Assembly (NCBI GenBank): GCA_002450755.1
Contig: DKAI01000007.1
Coordinates: 1 to 8,545, forward strand
DNA length: 8,545 bases
Reading direction: 5' to 3'
DNA from: Deltaproteobacteria bacterium UBA6930
GTDB taxonomy: Bacteria > Myxococcota_A > UBA9160 > UBA6930
Shown: positions 7,149-8,545 of the stretch, in pieces
Layout of the letters: each line of letters begins with the position of its first letter
How positions within the stretch are numbered: the first letter of the stretch is position 1
Position numbers and translations under genes: made by a program
Notes under the pieces: model-generated
Seen by the model: the letters and a program-made list of their open reading frames with translations, nothing else
Told to the model about the DNA's origin: nothing
The model's database searches: none

Positions 7149-7907
7149 ATGCCTGAAGATACCCAGACTACTATATCTCCTGAATATTACCCCAAAGGAT
7201 TCGCTGAGTGGCTGCAGCCTCTTTGGGATGCTCGACAGAGATTTGTCTCGTCCTGGTCAGCGCAGGAAAGATCCGTTCTGCTAGCCATTTTACGATGCTT
7301 CACGGAACTCTCTAGGGGTCCATTTCTTTCGGATCTGCTCGAACTAGTCGATATATCTGAAAAAGAGACACTCGATATCCTTAGACGCTTTAATAAAAAA
7401 GATGCATTAAAGTATGATGAAAAGACTACGAAAGTCCTTGCCTTCTATCCGTTTTCTGACGTCCCCTGTGCACACGAGGTTGTTTTTCCAAGCGGTAAAC
7501 GTCTGTGGGGTATGTGAGCTGCTGGCACGATAGCTATCCCTGTAGTGTACGGGGAAGGTACGCGAGCTACGGTTCATTCAGAGTGCGATCATTGTAAAAA
7601 CAAAATTTGTTTTGATTTGTCTGTTACCAAAGAAGGAGCGGAAAGCTCAAGCTCTGTAGCAGGAGCACTTCGAGAATGGGATCCTATTCCCACGGCCCAA
7701 GATCGCGCCCAGCCTCACATGCTAGATGGAATGTGACTCAGAGTGAAGTTCTTCTGTAGCGAAGAACATCATCACTTATGGCTTCAGACTCGCACCAAGG
7801 AACTAGGATTCCTGATTGACTTTGAACAGAGTTCAAGGATTTGTCACACGTTTTATGGTGACCTGGTGGAGAAATGCGGCGGCACCAATAGAAACCTTCG
7901 CCCTTAA
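7149..7907 (+). CDS. MerB-like (organomercurial lyase family) protein with two in-frame UGA codons, predicted di-selenoprotein
   Basis: Reading through TGA at 7515-7517 and 7734-7736 gives one frame of 252 residues ending at TAA 7905-7907. The N-terminal half matches the MerB winged-helix domain. LWGM-U123-AAGTIAIP aligns with AWC96ALDTLIFP of MerB. HSEC146 aligns with the SHC117 region, and GM-U196-LRVKFFCS aligns with SFC159-CHVHFFAS. MerB Cys96 and Cys159 cleave the carbon-mercury bond and hold the released metal, so both catalytic thiols would be selenols. Asp99 of MerB is Gly126. A C-x2-C-x4-C segment (146, 149, 154) lies between the two Sec residues, and HHH (207-209) follows the second. 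ATG 7149 is preceded by AGAGG ending 11 bases upstream; TTG 7143 is 5 bases from it and would add 2 residues. The stop overlaps the convergent dioxygenase stop by 4 bp. Homology to MerB is strong by eye; the substrate (alkylmercury or another organometal) is unproven. Confidence 0.85.
7515..7517 (+). other. Recoded UGA, predicted selenocysteine U123 (MerB Cys96 position)
   Basis: This TGA lies in frame where MerB proteins have the first catalytic cysteine, the nucleophile Cys96. Downstream sequence continues the MerB pattern without a frameshift, and a SECIS-like hairpin follows at 7542-7570. TGA differs by one base from both cysteine codons, so a nonsense mutation is the rival explanation. 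Confidence 0.82.
7542..7570 (+). promoter_or_regulatory. Candidate bacterial SECIS element 1
   Basis: The mRNA can fold with an upper stem GUAC 7547-7550 with GUAC 7558-7561 and a 7-base loop 7551-7557 (GGGGAAG). The upper stem can extend by U-G and G-C pairs (7546/7562 and 7545/7563). Alternatively a lower stem GUAG 7542-7545 pairs with CUAC 7567-7570. The loop starts 33 bases after the UGA and opens with GG. Both features agree with the bacterial SECIS consensus as I recall it (loop 16-37 bases after UGA, a G in the first two loop positions), which would recruit SelB. Confidence 0.6.
7734..7736 (+). other. Recoded UGA, predicted selenocysteine U196 (MerB Cys159 position)
   Basis: The second in-frame TGA sits 73 codons after the first. 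The residues after it, LRVKFFCS, align position by position with those after Cys159 in MerB (CHVHFFAS), including Val, Phe-Phe and Ser. The frame then stays open for 56 codons. A SECIS-like hairpin follows at 7743-7775. Confidence 0.8.
7743..7775 (+). promoter_or_regulatory. Candidate bacterial SECIS element 2
   Basis: A perfect 7-bp stem pairs GUUCUUC (7748-7754) with GAAGAAC (7761-7767) around the 6-base loop UGUAGC. An outer stem pairs GUGA (7743-7746) with UCAC (7772-7775). The loop begins 18 bases after the UGA and has G at its second position, as in known bacterial SECIS elements. It lies within coding sequence, which is normal for bacterial SECIS. An intrinsic terminator is unlikely because no U-run follows. 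Confidence 0.68.
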
Positions 7908-8545
7908 ACAGCCTCGAGTTCTATATCGAATTTCATCACTGAACCGTTTTCGTCCTTCGACAATGCAAAAGCTAATTTATCTGTGGCGGCTCTTACAGCG
8001 TCAGAATCGAGATATTTATCTCCTTGAAAGTAGACTTGAGAGGTAAGTGGTCTATAACCCTCATGGCGAGCAATTACATGCAGGTGAGCGGGGCGCCAAG
8101 GGTGCCGTCCTAATTCCTTTAATAGCCGTCCCGTCGGCCCCTCATGTGGGATGGGATAGGGAGAGGGTCGAATGGTTTTGAGAGTGTACGAGCCGTCGTT
8201 TTCGCTTTTCATTCTTCCGCGGAGGTGGCCATCGGGAAGCCCAGGCATGAAATTTGAGTAACGCCCCTCGGCGTCACATTGCCAAAAATCTAGTTCGGAG
8301 CCACTGAGGGATTCTCCGTTTGTTCCTCGGACCGTTCCTTGAACGGTGAGTCTCTCGCCCGGTTCGTTGTCACCCGCTAATTGGCCATTCTCTAGCCAAG
8401 GCATATCTGGTAGATAAAAAGGTCCGAGGACTTGTTGAGGGGTCCCTTCCTGTTTCTCTGCGTTGGCGGCAACAACGTCAGATTCCAGAAAAGCATCGAA
8501 GAGGAGAGAGGTTTCCCCCTTCGAAACCGCTTCTGTTAAGAAGTC
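7904..8545 (-). CDS. Intradiol ring-cleavage dioxygenase (catechol/hydroxyquinol 1,2-dioxygenase family), N-terminus outside the window
   Basis: The frame is open from the window edge (8545) to TAA at 7904-7906, giving 213 visible residues. ATG 8404 is internal, because the residues before it contain QVLGPFYLPD, the conserved GPF-Y entry to the catalytic domain. The Fe(III) ligands of the family are all present, numbered from the visible fragment: Tyr96 (EGRYSNF), Tyr130 (PYPIPHEGPTG) and His154/His156 (RPAHLHV). The protein should open an aromatic ring between two hydroxylated carbons using O2 in the cytoplasm. The visible part of the N-terminal helical dimerisation region begins FLTEAVSKGETSLLFDAFL. 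About 60-80 residues are probably missing, judged from the usual family length of 280-300. Catechol, hydroxyquinol or another diol cannot be decided here. Its end overlaps by 4 bp the end of the convergent selenoprotein gene. Confidence 0.88.
   Translation of the reverse strand, partial: DFLTEAVSKGETSLLFDAFLESDVVAANAEKQEGTPQQVLGPFYLPDMPWLENGQLAGDNEPGERLTVQGTVRGTNGESLSGSELDFWQCDAEGRYSNFMPGLPDGHLRGRMKSENDGSYTLKTIRPSPYPIPHEGPTGRLLKELGRHPWRPAHLHVIARHEGYRPLTSQVYFQGDKYLDSDAVRAATDKLAFALSKDENGSVMKFDIELEAV

Noticed and set aside
7143..7517. A stand-alone 124-residue protein ending at TGA 7515-7517
   Set aside because: It would be a MerB homologue cut exactly at its catalytic cysteine. The MerB pattern continues in the same frame after the TGA, so this is the N-terminal part of the read-through gene.
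7517..7535. Hairpin immediately after the first UGA (AGCUG with UAGCU) as the SECIS element
   Set aside because: Its loop lies only about 8 bases after the UGA, closer than known bacterial SECIS loops; the 7542-7570 hairpin fits better.
7545..7736. A separate 63-residue ORF between the two TGA codons
   Set aside because: It is the same frame as the MerB-like gene, starts at an internal GTG inside the first hairpin and matches the middle of MerB.
7149..7907. Pseudogene with two nonsense mutations
   Set aside because: Both stops are TGA, both lie at catalytic cysteine positions, there are no frameshifts, and each has a SECIS-like hairpin. It remains the main alternative until Sec machinery is shown.

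Overview
The window looks like chromosomal DNA from an environmental bacterium, most likely an aerobic, possibly marine, member of the Pseudomonadota. This is inferred from the CCA-encoded tRNAs, a DUF1329 envelope protein, crotonase and ACAD10/11-type kinase genes, an intradiol dioxygenase and moderate GC judged by eye. No gene is diagnostic of a taxon. No insertion sequence, CRISPR array or phage gene was seen.

Layout. Bases 1-277 hold the 3' part of tRNA-Ser(GCT) and a complete tRNA-Arg whose anticodon reads GCG. Bases 347-2760 (minus strand) hold a two-gene unit: an exported DUF1329 protein followed by a DUF523-DUF1722 (TudS/YbgA-type) fusion. A GNAT acetyltransferase diverges from it (2861-3292, plus). 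Bases 3289-7108 (minus) form a tight five-gene operon: crotonase, small exported helical protein, large beta-rich protein of unknown function, APH/ACAD10-11-type kinase, and a DUF6285-like helical protein. Spacings of +2 and +46 bp and two 4-bp overlaps suggest one transcript. The likely theme is acyl-CoA catabolism, with the kinase possibly activating a hydroxylated acyl-CoA.

The most notable locus is 7149-7907 (plus). A MerB (organomercurial lyase) homologue is interrupted by two in-frame TGA codons. They fall exactly where MerB has its catalytic cysteines: TGA 7515-7517 at Cys96 and TGA 7734-7736 at Cys159. Each TGA is followed, at a distance allowed for bacterial SECIS elements, by a hairpin with G in the first two loop positions. 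The frame then stays open to a TAA at 7905-7907, which overlaps by 4 bp the end of the convergent intradiol dioxygenase gene (7904-8545, minus, 5' end outside the window). I read this as one selenoprotein of about 252 residues with two selenocysteines (U123 and U196), not as two ORF fragments or a pseudogene. The usual third active-site residue (Asp99) is Gly here, and a Cys-x2-Cys-x4-Cys segment lies between the two Sec positions. The substrate therefore cannot be assumed to be alkylmercury. Selenocysteine machinery (selA, selB, selC, selD) is not in the window and must be sought elsewhere in the genome.
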